From the NCBI RefSeq assembly GCF_017352195.1, contig NZ_CP071445.1:2418001-2482000 (forward strand): DNA of 64,000 bases, read 5' to 3'. Under the pieces are notes generated by a model, which saw nothing but the letters and a program-made list of their open reading frames with translations, made no database searches and was not told the DNA's origin. This DNA is from Sedimentibacter sp. zth1 (lineage in GTDB: Bacteria > Bacillota > Clostridia > Tissierellales > Sedimentibacteraceae). This document shows positions 27,567 to 36,560 of the stretch, piece after piece (the stretch's first letter is position 1; each line of letters opens with the position of its first letter). The translations under genes were made by a program, and so were the position numbers.

Positions 27567-28136
27567 ATGCCTGATATTCCTTGTATATATAAAATGGATT
27601 TAGTGGATGAAAAAGATGTTTTAAAAGAAGATTTGTTAAAAGGAAAAGCCTTTGATATACTACTTTCTTTACTAGCTGGTTCTAAATCTATAAAAGATAT
27701 TTCGAAAGAGCTTAATGTACCAAGTTTTTCTGTACAGTTATATATCAAAAGGTTAATTGATGCTAAATTAGTTAAAGTTAAGAATTCAAAAGTAGTTGAG
27801 GGGAAAATAGAAAAATGCTATGAACTTGTATCAACAGATATTCAAATAATAAATTATTTGAAAGAAAGCAATGCAATTATAGATGATAAAAAAGACATAG
27901 AACTTTTAGCTTTGCAATTCTCATCATTGACTAAAGATGTAATAAAGAATATAAATAAATTTCAAGATAAACCTCATAAGATAAAAGCTTACTTTATCAA
28001 GGCAGATGAGGAAAAAATAGCTGAATTTAAAAAAGAGTTGGATGCATTATTTGAAAAATATCAATCTTTAGAGGATTTGAGTGTTGATGACACATATGGA
28101 TTTATTAGTGTCTTGGCACCATATAAAATAGAATAA
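27567..28136 (+). CDS. Winged-helix (ArsR-like) protein of the RiPP operon
   Basis: The product (189 residues) has an N-terminal winged helix-turn-helix (about residues 25-95; SIKDISKELNVPSFSVQLYIKRLIDAKL is its core, seen in segments) and an unassigned helical C-terminal half. ArsR/HTH_20-like regulators have this layout. It begins 17 bases after the peptidase gene and precedes the first precursor-like gene by 22 bases, so it is part of the operon. It may be a local repressor, or a nucleic-acid or leader-binding accessory; the sequence does not decide. Confidence 0.7.
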   Translation: MPDIPCIYKMDLVDEKDVLKEDLLKGKAFDILLSLLAGSKSIKDISKELNVPSFSVQLYIKRLIDAKLVKVKNSKVVEGKIEKCYELVSTDIQIINYLKESNAIIDDKKDIELLALQFSSLTKDVIKNINKFQDKPHKIKAYFIKADEEKIAEFKKELDALFEKYQSLEDLSVDDTYGFISVLAPYKIE

Positions 28137-28158
28137 TATTAGGAAGGGGGGGATAATA

Positions 28159-28314
28159 TTGAACGATAAAAATAAGAAAAATGAAAAGAGACTTGAAGAA
28201 CAAGATAAAAGCCTAAAAATAGAGGTAACTGAAGAATCATTTAATGTAACTGATGAGGATGAGCGACCGGGAATAGGTTGGGAAATAACAGGTAATGGAA
28301 GTAGTGGTGGCTAA
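28159..28314 (+). CDS. Small peptide 1, candidate RiPP precursor with Gly-rich C-terminus
   Basis: This 51-residue product starts at TTG (28159), which has a very strong AGGAAGGGGGG site six bases upstream. The first 36 residues are charged and leader-like (EVTEESFNVTDEDERP). The end is GIGWEITGNGSSGG, with a single Trp and many Gly/Ser. It has no signal sequence and no cysteine. A charged leader with a short Gly-rich core next to a radical SAM/SPASM gene is the usual look of a radical-SAM RiPP precursor. A crosslink at Trp is possible, as in streptide-type peptides, but is only inference. Confidence 0.7.
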   Translation: MNDKNKKNEKRLEEQDKSLKIEVTEESFNVTDEDERPGIGWEITGNGSSGG

Positions 28315-28394
28315 TATATTTTCAAAATTATTTCTTATAAAATTCTACATATTTATTATGTGTGAATTATATTAATTTTTAGGAGGAGTTAGTT

Positions 28395-28607
28395 ATGGGA
28401 AACGAAAAGAAATTGGTTGCATTAGAGAAAAAAATGTATTGCGTTGAAGATGGAAAGCTTGTTATTACATCTGATGAATTGGCAAAAGCAATACAGGAAG
28501 AGAATTTGGATTTATTTGTGGATGAAGAATTTGCAGCAAGTAATGGATCAGCATTGCAATGCTGTACTTCACAATTAGAACCAATAGGAGACAGCAGAAC
28601 AAACTAA
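28395..28607 (+). CDS. Small peptide 2, candidate RiPP precursor with C-terminal Cys-Cys
   Basis: This 70-residue product begins at ATG after AGGAGGAG. Residues 1-45 are an amphipathic acidic leader (DELAKAIQEENLDLF). The C-terminal part is AASNGSALQCCTSQLEPIGD plus a short tail, with adjacent cysteines at 56-57; another cysteine is at 16. It lacks an export signal, so export would follow modification by the ABC or MFS transporters downstream. Cysteines beside a SPASM radical SAM gene suggest thioether (sactipeptide or ranthipeptide) chemistry, unproven. It shows little similarity to peptide 1 beyond the acidic leader. Confidence 0.72.
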   Translation: MGNEKKLVALEKKMYCVEDGKLVITSDELAKAIQEENLDLFVDEEFAASNGSALQCCTSQLEPIGDSRTN

Positions 28608-28615
28608 TATCCAAG

Positions 28616-28647
28616 CAAATATCAGGAATGCATATTCCTGATATTTG
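28616..28647 (+). terminator. Perfect 14-base hairpin after the precursor genes
   Basis: CAAATATCAGGAAT and ATTCCTGATATTTG pair perfectly around a GCAT loop. The usual uridine tract is lacking, so it is either a weak attenuator or a stabiliser that raises precursor over enzyme expression. Confidence 0.75.
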
Positions 28648-28719
28648 TATTAGTAATACAATACTAAATATAAAATTATAGCACTAGTAATTATTATAAA
28701 AATTAAGGAGAAATTTACT

Positions 28720-30003
28720 ATGAAAATATCTAATTATAATTTAAAAGTAAACTTTGATAATCATATTATAATTTTTAACAAGTTATCGAAAAAATATGTT
28801 ATATATTCAAGTGATAAGGAAGAGCTAGTAACTAATATTATAACTAATATTAGTAGCAGTAACTTTGAAATTGAAAATGCAAATATTTTATTAAAGTTAG
28901 GAAAAGCTGGAATAATTATTGGTGATAAGGAAGATGAAACTAATAAGTTATCATACTTAATTAATAAAACTAAATATCAGGATCGAAAGTTGTTATTAGT
29001 TATTTCTCCAACTATGGATTGTAATTTTAGATGTCCATATTGTATAGAAGAACATAAAAATACATATATGAGTGAAGAAACTGAAGATAACATAATTAAA
29101 TTCGTAGAAAAGATGAGTAAACTAATTGGTTGTGTACAAGTTTCATGGTTTGGTGGAGAGCCAACAATTGCTTTAAAAACAATTAATAAAATAAATAGAA
29201 AATTAAAAGAAATTTGTAATGCTAATGGCTGTGAATATACAATTACAATAACAACAAATGGATTTCTATTGTCCGATAATGTTTTAGATGAATTAAATAA
29301 ATATAACATAAAAAGATTGCAAATTACCGTTGATGGTGATGAAGAGCACCACGATAAAAAAAGAATATTAGCAAATGGTTCTGGTACATACAAAACTATT
29401 TTAAGCAATATAATAAATGCACTAGATAAAAATATCAATATTGTATTGCGAATAAATATTGATGAGGACAATAAGGATTCTGTTTATGCATTACTGGATG
29501 CTATTCCATATGAAAAAAGAAAAAAAGTTATGGTTCATATATCTAACTTGTTTCAAACAGTAGAACCAATAAAGCTATTTGAAATGTATAAAATGGCAAT
29601 AGATAAAGGTTACATATTTAAATATTTTCATAAACAATTACAATTTTGTGAAGCTGGTTTTATAAATTCGTTTACAATTCAGCCAAATGGTGAAATAGGA
29701 CCGTGTCAGATTGGATATGATTCAAATATAAAGTTCGGTGAAATTACAAAAAATGGAAACATTAATGTAACCAATAAAAGTGATTACTATAATTTTCGAC
29801 AATCAAGTCCTCTAGATGATGATGAATGTTTAGAATGTGATGATTTACCATTATGCTTGGGAGGATGTCCGGTATCCAGATTTAAGGGAAATAAGAAATG
29901 TGCTAAAAAAGATAAATTAGGTATAACAATTAGTGAGTTGCTTAAATTAGAAATATATTCAAATATGAAAAATAATTTAATTGATAAAGAGTGTATATTA
30001 TAA
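28720..30003 (+). CDS. Radical SAM/SPASM peptide maturase
   Basis: The product (427 residues) has an N-terminal segment (1-85) that may bind the leader, then the radical SAM motif CNFRCPYC at residues 101-108. SWFGGEPT and TITTNGFLL are SAM-binding signatures. The C-terminal SPASM region carries the auxiliary-cluster cysteines (GPCQIGY, DECLECDDLPLCLGGCP, KKC). Enzymes of this kind install thioether or carbon-carbon crosslinks in RiPP precursors. Its two likely substrates are the small genes just upstream. The reaction cannot be predicted from the sequence. Confidence 0.9.
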   Translation: MKISNYNLKVNFDNHIIIFNKLSKKYVIYSSDKEELVTNIITNISSSNFEIENANILLKLGKAGIIIGDKEDETNKLSYLINKTKYQDRKLLLVISPTMDCNFRCPYCIEEHKNTYMSEETEDNIIKFVEKMSKLIGCVQVSWFGGEPTIALKTINKINRKLKEICNANGCEYTITITTNGFLLSDNVLDELNKYNIKRLQITVDGDEEHHDKKRILANGSGTYKTILSNIINALDKNINIVLRINIDEDNKDSVYALLDAIPYEKRKKVMVHISNLFQTVEPIKLFEMYKMAIDKGYIFKYFHKQLQFCEAGFINSFTIQPNGEIGPCQIGYDSNIKFGEITKNGNINVTNKSDYYNFRQSSPLDDDECLECDDLPLCLGGCPVSRFKGNKKCAKKDKLGITISELLKLEIYSNMKNNLIDKECIL

Positions 30004-30039
30004 TTAAAAACCATATGATTTTTTACAGAGGAGTGCAAA

Positions 30040-31302
30040 ATGAAAATTGTTTTATTAAAGGATAAAGATTTTCTGCTTTTAATGTTAGGAAAATTAGTTT
30101 CATTAATAGGAAGTGATATGCAAAGTTTTGCTTTGTCTCTATATGTACTCAAAATCACAGGTTCGGCAACTAAATTTGCTTCCGTCCTATCAATTACAAT
30201 TATTCCTAAGCTAATATTAGGTCCAATAGCGGGAGTGTTTACAGATTGGCTAGATCGTAAGAAGATTATTGTATGCTTTGATTTTTTAAATGGAGTAATT
30301 ATAGGTATATATGCGATATTATTTAATTTCACTGGAGAATTAACTATGACTAGTATATATTTTTTAGTATTTATATTATCGTTAACATCTGTAGTATTTC
30401 AACCTGCGATATCAACTGTTATTCCTAGTATAGTTAAAAAGGATCACTTGATAGATGCAAATGGTATTAATTCTATTGTAATGAGTATTGGATCTTTAGT
30501 TGCTCCAATGATAGCGGGAATTCTAATGGGTATGAATGGCATGTTAATTATTTTTTGGGTAAATTCAATTAGTTTTATGTTATCAGCAACAAGTGAAGTA
30601 TTTATTCGCATTCCTAATTATAATAAAATGCCTAATAAAATAAGCTTTAAGGCTTTTAAAAGAGATTTTGTAGAGGGAATACGGTATATTAAAAATACTA
30701 AAATAATTGTGGTATTTATTTCAATTGTAATAATTGTTAATTTTGCATTTAATCCTTTGTTTAATATAGGAATAGTGTTTATATGCAAAGAGGTTCTAAA
30801 AATAAGTGACTTTCAATATGGAGTTATGCAGACAGTTCTTGTTGTTTCTATGTTTATAGCTCCAATATTGTGTGGCTATATTTCTAAGAAGATTTCTATT
30901 GGGAAAATAGTGTTCTATAATATATTTTTTATTTGCATTTTAAGTTTATTTATAGCCATTATTTCTACAGAAAGTTTTAGAAGTATGTTTTGTAGTAATA
31001 TGGTTCCTTTTATATTGATTTTGTCAATATGCTTTGTAGTAGGTGTTATTCTTGGAATCATAAATATATCAGTAGGAGTGGTAGTACAGAAAAATGTTTC
31101 TTTAGATAAGCTTGGAAGAGTTAATACTGTTATGACTACGGGTACTATGAGTATAATTCCTATGGGTATGATGTTTTTTGGTTTTTTATATGATACTATA
31201 CCGGTGTGGTTGTGTGTAACAATCTCAGCTATAATAATGTTTGCTGGTATAATAACGTTTAAAAATACATTATTTGAAACTGAAAAAGAGTATGTTAAAT
31301 AA
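30040..31302 (+). CDS. MFS transporter of the RiPP locus
   Basis: The product (420 residues) is a twelve-helix major facilitator protein of the MFS_3/enterobactin-exporter-like group. SLIGSDMQSFALSLYVLKITG near the start and GPIAGVFTDWLDRKKI after helix 2 are typical of this group. Such proteins are often self-resistance or export pumps in natural-product clusters. It follows the radical SAM gene after 36 bases and precedes the two ABC exporters, so it probably helps export or immunity; the direction and substrate are inference. Confidence 0.88.
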   Translation: MKIVLLKDKDFLLLMLGKLVSLIGSDMQSFALSLYVLKITGSATKFASVLSITIIPKLILGPIAGVFTDWLDRKKIIVCFDFLNGVIIGIYAILFNFTGELTMTSIYFLVFILSLTSVVFQPAISTVIPSIVKKDHLIDANGINSIVMSIGSLVAPMIAGILMGMNGMLIIFWVNSISFMLSATSEVFIRIPNYNKMPNKISFKAFKRDFVEGIRYIKNTKIIVVFISIVIIVNFAFNPLFNIGIVFICKEVLKISDFQYGVMQTVLVVSMFIAPILCGYISKKISIGKIVFYNIFFICILSLFIAIISTESFRSMFCSNMVPFILILSICFVVGVILGIINISVGVVVQKNVSLDKLGRVNTVMTTGTMSIIPMGMMFFGFLYDTIPVWLCVTISAIIMFAGIITFKNTLFETEKEYVK

Positions 31303-31353
31303 ACAGTATTCTAAGTAAAGTATAAAATATTATACTAGTTTAGGGGGTAACAA

Positions 31354-33171
31354 ATGAAATGTAAAAGTAAGAAAAATAATACTTCGAATTTTAAGTATTA
31401 TTTTATGGAAGTGTGGAACAGTGATAGAAAACTAATATTATGTTTTATTATCTATACTGTTATTACCTCAATTTTACCTTTCTTAGGTATATTTACACCT
31501 AAGCTTTTGGTAAAAGAGTATTTAGGATTAAAAAGAACAGAAACTTTTATGTATATTCTTGGGGCGTTTATATTATTGTCTGCAACAGGTTATTATGTTT
31601 CATCATATCTTAATGCTATTAAAATAAATAAATTATTAAAGATAAAGCAGGGATTATGCGTAAAAATACAAGAAAAGTGCATGAAAATGGATTTTAAATT
31701 TACTGAAGATAGAGATGTATTAACTGAATATCACAATGCAGATTATGCTGTTGGAAGTTCAGAGAGAGGATTTACAGCTGTATATACTAAGGTCTTTAAT
31801 TTGTTGGGACGTATTTTGGCATTTGGTGGATACATTGCTATAGTATTGACTTTAAGTCCTTGGGTATTATTATATTTATTGGCGAATGTACTTGTTGTGT
31901 ACAAGCTTACAGTTTTGGCTAGGAAGTATGAGTATAGCAGGCTTGATGAAAAAACAGATAATCGTAGAAAACAGGAATATATTTACAAAGCTATGTCTGA
32001 CTTTGCGTATGGAAAAGATATCAGAATATATAAAATTCAAAAATGGCTTGTAGAAAAATTTGTGCGTTTTACAAATAAAAATGTGATTATAAGTAAAGAA
32101 ATTGCTAATAAGCATTTGAAAGTATCATTGGTTGATGCATTTTTGTTACTTATTAGAGAGGGAATTATTTATGCATATCTGATTTATAGAGTTATAGTCG
32201 TTAAAGATATGTCAATTGATAATTTTATTATGTATTTTACTACTATAGCAGGATTTGCTGTTTGGATGCAAAGTATAATGAATGATATAGCATTTATAAA
32301 AGAGCATAATATGTATGTTAGCAATTATTTGCATTTTATGAGTTTAGGTGATGATAGCAATGGTAAATCTTATGAAGAAGTTCCAATGCAGGGATCGTAT
32401 GAAATTGAATTCAAAAATGTGGCTTTTAAATATCCTAATAGCGACAGGTATATATATAAGAATTTGTCCTTAAAAATAAGAGAAGGTCAAAGACTTGCAA
32501 TTGTAGGTGTTAATGGAGCAGGAAAGACAACCTTTGTTAAATTGCTATGCAGACTTTATGAGCCAACAGAGGGTGAAATATTACTTAACGGAATAAACAT
32601 ACAAAAATTTAATAAGGAAGAGTATTATAAGTTGTTTTCACCTGTGTTTCAAGACATTAAAATGTTTGCTTTTTCTATAAGCGAGAATGTAGCCTTAACA
32701 AGTAAAGAAAAAATTGACAGAAAAAAGGTTGTAGAATCTATTGATAGAGCGGATGTTTTAGAGAAAGTTAATTCTTTAGAAAAAGGTATAGATACAAGTC
32801 TATTAAAATTTTTGGACAGTGAAGGTATTGAACTATCAGGGGGAGAAAATCAAAAGCTTGCTCTTGCAAGAGCCCTATACAAGAATGGTGGAATTGTTGT
32901 ATTAGATGAACCAACTGCAGCATTAGATGCAATTTCTGAGTATAAGACTTATATGAGATTCAATGATTTTGTTGGAGATAAAACAGCTATATATGTATCT
33001 CATAGACTTGCAAGTACTAGATTTTGCGATGTAATTGCGTTCTTTGAAAATGGTGAGGTTAAAGAATATGGTACTCACGAGGAACTATTAGAAAAGAATG
33101 GACGTTATAGAGAAATGTTTGATATACAAGCACGATATTATAGAGAAGATGTTGCAAAGGAGGAAGCATAA
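31354..33171 (+). CDS. ABC exporter half-transporter A
   Basis: The product (605 residues) has an N-terminal six-helix permease domain (about 1-330) fused to an ATPase domain. Walker A is GVNGAGKTT near residue 388, the signature is LSGGENQKLALARA, and Walker B is GIVVLDEPTAALD. No C39 leader-peptidase domain is present, so leader removal would need the M16 enzyme or another protease. It overlaps the next ABC gene by one base. The two are related and probably form a heterodimer exporting the modified peptide. Confidence 0.92.
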   Translation: MKCKSKKNNTSNFKYYFMEVWNSDRKLILCFIIYTVITSILPFLGIFTPKLLVKEYLGLKRTETFMYILGAFILLSATGYYVSSYLNAIKINKLLKIKQGLCVKIQEKCMKMDFKFTEDRDVLTEYHNADYAVGSSERGFTAVYTKVFNLLGRILAFGGYIAIVLTLSPWVLLYLLANVLVVYKLTVLARKYEYSRLDEKTDNRRKQEYIYKAMSDFAYGKDIRIYKIQKWLVEKFVRFTNKNVIISKEIANKHLKVSLVDAFLLLIREGIIYAYLIYRVIVVKDMSIDNFIMYFTTIAGFAVWMQSIMNDIAFIKEHNMYVSNYLHFMSLGDDSNGKSYEEVPMQGSYEIEFKNVAFKYPNSDRYIYKNLSLKIREGQRLAIVGVNGAGKTTFVKLLCRLYEPTEGEILLNGINIQKFNKEEYYKLFSPVFQDIKMFAFSISENVALTSKEKIDRKKVVESIDRADVLEKVNSLEKGIDTSLLKFLDSEGIELSGGENQKLALARALYKNGGIVVLDEPTAALDAISEYKTYMRFNDFVGDKTAIYVSHRLASTRFCDVIAFFENGEVKEYGTHEELLEKNGRYREMFDIQARYYREDVAKEEA

Positions 33172-34961
33172 TGAAAAAAGATAGTTCAAAAAGCTTTAGA
33201 AAAGATCTCAAAATAATAATACATTTTTTAAAGCTAACACAAAAAATTAATAAGAGCTATGTTCCGACATTGATTACAGCAGCTTTATTTAAGGCACTTA
33301 CTCCTCTTGTCAATATAATAATGCCTAAGTTTATTATAGATGAGTTATTGATGGATATGAGAATAGATTTTCTTGTTATGCTTGTTGCTATTACGGTGGT
33401 TAGTAATCTTATTTTAAATATTATAAATAGATGTTTTGCAAAGTTTATTGCTGTAAAGGATTTAGAGATATCTAATGGATTTGATTTGTTGATTGGTAAA
33501 AAGGTAATGAACTTAGATTTTGAGCAGATTGAAGATCCGGAAGTTTTGAACCTAAAAGAATTAGCAGTATTTCCTGTAAGAGATCAGGGTACTATTCAAT
33601 TTATGGTTCAGGATATTATGAAACTTTTTACTCAGTGTATAAGTATTATTACGTTAGGTGCTGTTCTTATTACATTAAGTCCAATTTTAGTTATATTTAT
33701 AATAGTTATGGTTTTATTTAATACATATATTTTTAACAGAATTCAGAAGACTCAATACAAAATGAATCAGGATATTATAATATTTAATAGAGAATATGTG
33801 TACCTTTATAACATAGGAGATGATTTTGCTTTAGGAAAAGATGTCAGACTATATAATATGAGCCCTTTAATAGTCAATAAATTATTAAAATATAATGATA
33901 AACTACTTAATGTATTTAATAAAGGCAATATAAAAATAGGTAAGTACGAAGGAATGAATAAAGTGAATTTTCAGTTACAGACATTTGGAACATATGGCTA
34001 TTTGGTATACAGGCTATTAACAGGATTAGGAATAGGCAACTTTACAATGTATGCAAATACAACTTTAAATTTTAGTACAGCCATTGCTGATTGTTTAAGC
34101 TGTTATGTTGGTATATCTCAAAAGTGTAGATATCTGGAGCTATATTTAGAATTTGAAGGTTTGAAATCAAAAAAAAGCATAGGTGAAGAAGCAACAAAAA
34201 GTATAAGTGATTTTACTATAGAATTTAAAAATGTTGGTTTTAAATATCCAAGGAGTAAAAATTATACATTAAAAAACATCAATATTACAATAAAACCAGA
34301 AGAAAAACTTTCAGTTGTAGGTCTAAATGGAGCTGGTAAAACAACATTTATTAAGCTTCTATGCAGATTATATGAAGTAACTGAAGGAGAAATTTTACTA
34401 AATGGCGTAAATATACAAAAATATGATTACGATGAATACATGGACCTATTATCTGTTGTATTTCAAGATTTTAAGCTTTTTGCTTTTACATTGAAGGAAA
34501 ATGTAGGATTATTAGGTTGGGATAACATAGATGATAAAGAAATAAAAGGCGTTATAGAAAAAGCTGGTTTGGGCAATGACTTAAATAAATTGAGCAAAGG
34601 TATATACACTACTGTTTATAAGATATTTGATAAGTCTGGAATAGAGCTCTCAGGCGGACAGTCACAGAAGCTTGCTATAGCAAGAGCAATATATAAAAAT
34701 GCTCCAATTGTTGTACTGGATGAACCGACAGCAGCTTTAGATCCATTTGCAGAATTTGAGATATATAGCAAGTTTAATGAGCTAGTTGGTGGAAAGACAG
34801 CAATATATATTTCTCACAGATTATCTAGCTGTAAGTTTTGTGATAACATAGCAGTATTTAAGAACGGAGAAATAGTTGAATACGGCAATCATGATGAATT
34901 AGTTAATGAGCATGGACTTTATGAAGAAATGTATATGGCACAGGCACAGTATTATGTATAG
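33171..34961 (+). CDS. ABC exporter half-transporter B
   Basis: The product (596 residues) is the paralogue of the preceding gene: an N-terminal permease domain, then an ATPase with Walker A GLNGAGKTT, signature LSGGQSQKLAIARA and Walker B VVLDEPTAALD. It starts in a TAATGA overlap with the partner, which implies coupled translation and a 1:1 complex. It is the last gene of the peptide-modification operon, and a strong terminator follows. The shared motif INIQKYDYDEYMDLLSVVFQ-like region ties both halves to peptide or bacteriocin exporters. Confidence 0.92.
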   Translation: MKKDSSKSFRKDLKIIIHFLKLTQKINKSYVPTLITAALFKALTPLVNIIMPKFIIDELLMDMRIDFLVMLVAITVVSNLILNIINRCFAKFIAVKDLEISNGFDLLIGKKVMNLDFEQIEDPEVLNLKELAVFPVRDQGTIQFMVQDIMKLFTQCISIITLGAVLITLSPILVIFIIVMVLFNTYIFNRIQKTQYKMNQDIIIFNREYVYLYNIGDDFALGKDVRLYNMSPLIVNKLLKYNDKLLNVFNKGNIKIGKYEGMNKVNFQLQTFGTYGYLVYRLLTGLGIGNFTMYANTTLNFSTAIADCLSCYVGISQKCRYLELYLEFEGLKSKKSIGEEATKSISDFTIEFKNVGFKYPRSKNYTLKNINITIKPEEKLSVVGLNGAGKTTFIKLLCRLYEVTEGEILLNGVNIQKYDYDEYMDLLSVVFQDFKLFAFTLKENVGLLGWDNIDDKEIKGVIEKAGLGNDLNKLSKGIYTTVYKIFDKSGIELSGGQSQKLAIARAIYKNAPIVVLDEPTAALDPFAEFEIYSKFNELVGGKTAIYISHRLSSCKFCDNIAVFKNGEIVEYGNHDELVNEHGLYEEMYMAQAQYYV

Positions 34962-34986
34962 TAAATATTTTTGAAATAGATATTCT

Positions 34987-35026
34987 AAAAAGCAAACTAA
35001 CTTAACTACTTAGTTTGCTTTTTTGT
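34987..35026. terminator. Terminator of the RiPP operon
   Basis: AGCAAACTAA and TTAGTTTGCT form a 10-base stem followed by TTTTTT; upstream A runs let it also serve the converging antiporter gene. Confidence 0.85.
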
Positions 35027-35035
35027 ATTTATCTT

Positions 35036-36211
35036 TTACTTGGTAAGTAGTTTTTTATAGCTCTTATCAATAGCTATTGCACCAAGTGGCGCTGTTATTA
35101 GAATAGAAATTACAGCCATAGTTAATACAATTTGCCCACAATCTAGTCCCATAGCTAGTGGAACAGCACCAATTGCAGCTTGCACTGTAGCTTTAGGTGT
35201 ATATGCAATCATACAAAATACACGTTCTTTAAAAGTTAAATTAGTTTTAATTAGACATAAAGAAACTCCAACAATCCTAAATACAAGTGCAAATAATACG
35301 ATGATTATTCCATAAAAGCTTGCTGACATAGCATATTTTACATTTACACATGCGCCTACAAGGACAAATAGAAGTATTTGACCAGCTATCCATAGGTTAT
35401 TGTATTGTGAGCATAGTTTTTTTGAGAGTATTGGTTGCTTGTAATTAATTGTTATACCCATACTCATTATAGCTAATAGTCCTGAAACTGGAACAATACC
35501 ATTTAATCTGTTTTCTAACTCTACAAGTAGAAATGAAACGCTTAGTACAATAAGCACTTTCACTATTTCGTTCATATTTATTTTTTTGAACAATGAATAA
35601 AGAATAAATCCTGCTACTATTCCTAATACTATGCCAAGTGCTATTGAGATAGGTATTTGAAAAAGGACACTAGCACTAACAGCTTTGCCTCCTACTATTG
35701 AAGAAAGAGCAGTAAATAAAACAATAACAAACACATCATCCATTGAAGAACTAGCAATGATTAGTTGAGGTATACTTTTATTTGTTCCCCAACGGGTGTC
35801 AATAAATTTTATCATCCTTGGAACAACAACTGCTGGAGAAACTGCAGCAACAACAGTACCTATCAGGGCTGCCTCTTTTAACTCTACGCCCAAGAGTATA
35901 GGGGCAATTATAATTATACCTAAAATTTCAAAAGAAGCAGGTAAAAAAGACATTAGAATTGCTGGCCTACCTACCTTTTTTAAATCTGAGATATTTAAGG
36001 TTAAACCTGCACGAGTAAGAATAATTATCAAAGCAAATTTTCTAAGTTGTGCAGATATAGAAAGTATAGAATTATCCAACAAGTTAAAGCCATAAGGACC
36101 AATCAGTATACCTACCAAAATCATTCCAAGCAAACTAGGAAGATTAATTTTCTTAAATAAAGCTGAAAAAATTAAACCGAGTAAAAAAATCAAAGCTAAA
36201 CTGTAAAGCAT
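35036..36211 (-). CDS. Cation/proton antiporter (CPA family), fluoride-riboswitch controlled
   Basis: The product (391 residues) is a monovalent cation:proton antiporter-type membrane protein with about 12-13 helices. The unwound-helix motif AVSPAVVVPRM is near residue 130, and ASSSMDDVFVIVLF contains the ion-binding Asp pair. Its leader carries a fluoride (crcB) riboswitch, and antiporters of this family are known members of fluoride regulons. I infer a role in fluoride tolerance, perhaps through ion or pH balance and not direct fluoride export. The ribosome site AAGGAGA precedes the ATG at 36211. Confidence 0.87.
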   Translation of the reverse strand: MLYSLALIFLLGLIFSALFKKINLPSLLGMILVGILIGPYGFNLLDNSILSISAQLRKFALIIILTRAGLTLNISDLKKVGRPAILMSFLPASFEILGIIIIAPILLGVELKEAALIGTVVAAVSPAVVVPRMIKFIDTRWGTNKSIPQLIIASSSMDDVFVIVLFTALSSIVGGKAVSASVLFQIPISIALGIVLGIVAGFILYSLFKKINMNEIVKVLIVLSVSFLLVELENRLNGIVPVSGLLAIMSMGITINYKQPILSKKLCSQYNNLWIAGQILLFVLVGACVNVKYAMSASFYGIIIVLFALVFRIVGVSLCLIKTNLTFKERVFCMIAYTPKATVQAAIGAVPLAMGLDCGQIVLTMAVISILITAPLGAIAIDKSYKKLLTK

Positions 36212-36261
36212 TTAAATTCTCCTTTGTCTAATATAGTATATGTTTTATTGTGAAATTATAT

Positions 36262-36284
36262 AAAAAAGTTGCTACGCAACTCCT
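36262..36284 (-). terminator. Second short terminator-like hairpin in the antiporter leader
   Basis: On the minus strand AGTTGC and GCAACT form a six-base stem around GTA followed by TTTTTTA. It lies between the riboswitch terminator and the antiporter start. Confidence 0.55.
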
Positions 36285-36291
36285 AGTATAT

Positions 36292-36338
36292 AAAAAAAGC
36301 TGATAATTTCTACAATAATAATTGCAGAAGTCATCAGC
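36292..36338 (-). terminator. Riboswitch expression-platform terminator
   Basis: On the minus strand GCTGATGACTTCTGCAAT pairs imperfectly with ATTGTAGAAATTATCAGC and is followed by seven T. The 5' half of the stem includes the pseudoknot bases of the aptamer, so fluoride binding would block terminator formation. Confidence 0.85.
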
Positions 36339-36392
36339 GGTTAAGCAGTTTTGGATATTCCAAGGGAGAACTTCATTCCCATCAAACACTCA
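36322..36392 (-). ncRNA. Fluoride (crcB) riboswitch aptamer
   Basis: On the minus strand the leader reads GGGAATGAAGTTCTCCC, a short variable part, then AACTGCTTAACC and GCTGATGACTTCTGC, matching the order of conserved blocks in the crcB motif. The key pseudoknot GAAGT (36370-36374) with ACTTC (36327-36331) is kept with bases different from the well-studied Pseudomonas aptamer, which is compensatory support. It precedes a terminator and a cation/proton antiporter gene. The call is from pattern memory; a covariance-model search would settle it. Confidence 0.8.
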
Positions 36393-36395
36393 TTT

Positions 36396-36424
36396 AGAAT
36401 AGCAAAAGTAAACAAATTAGTCAA
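36396..36424 (-). promoter_or_regulatory. Promoter of the riboswitch-antiporter transcript
   Basis: On the minus strand TTGACT (36419-36424) and TATTCT (36396-36401) are 17 bases apart, just before the predicted aptamer. Confidence 0.65.
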
Positions 36425-36560
36425 GAGTAATTTAATATTAATATAAATTTAATAAAATTATAATATATTTATATTATTAATTATTGCATAATATAAATAT
36501 GAATAAAATAAGAACAAAAATGTAATACTAAAGATAAAATAACAATATTTAGGAGGGCGT

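Noticed and set aside
28977-30332. Two long minus-strand frames (164 and 181 residues) across the radical SAM and MFS genes
   Set aside because: They are antisense to clearly real genes, without ribosome sites or family motifs.
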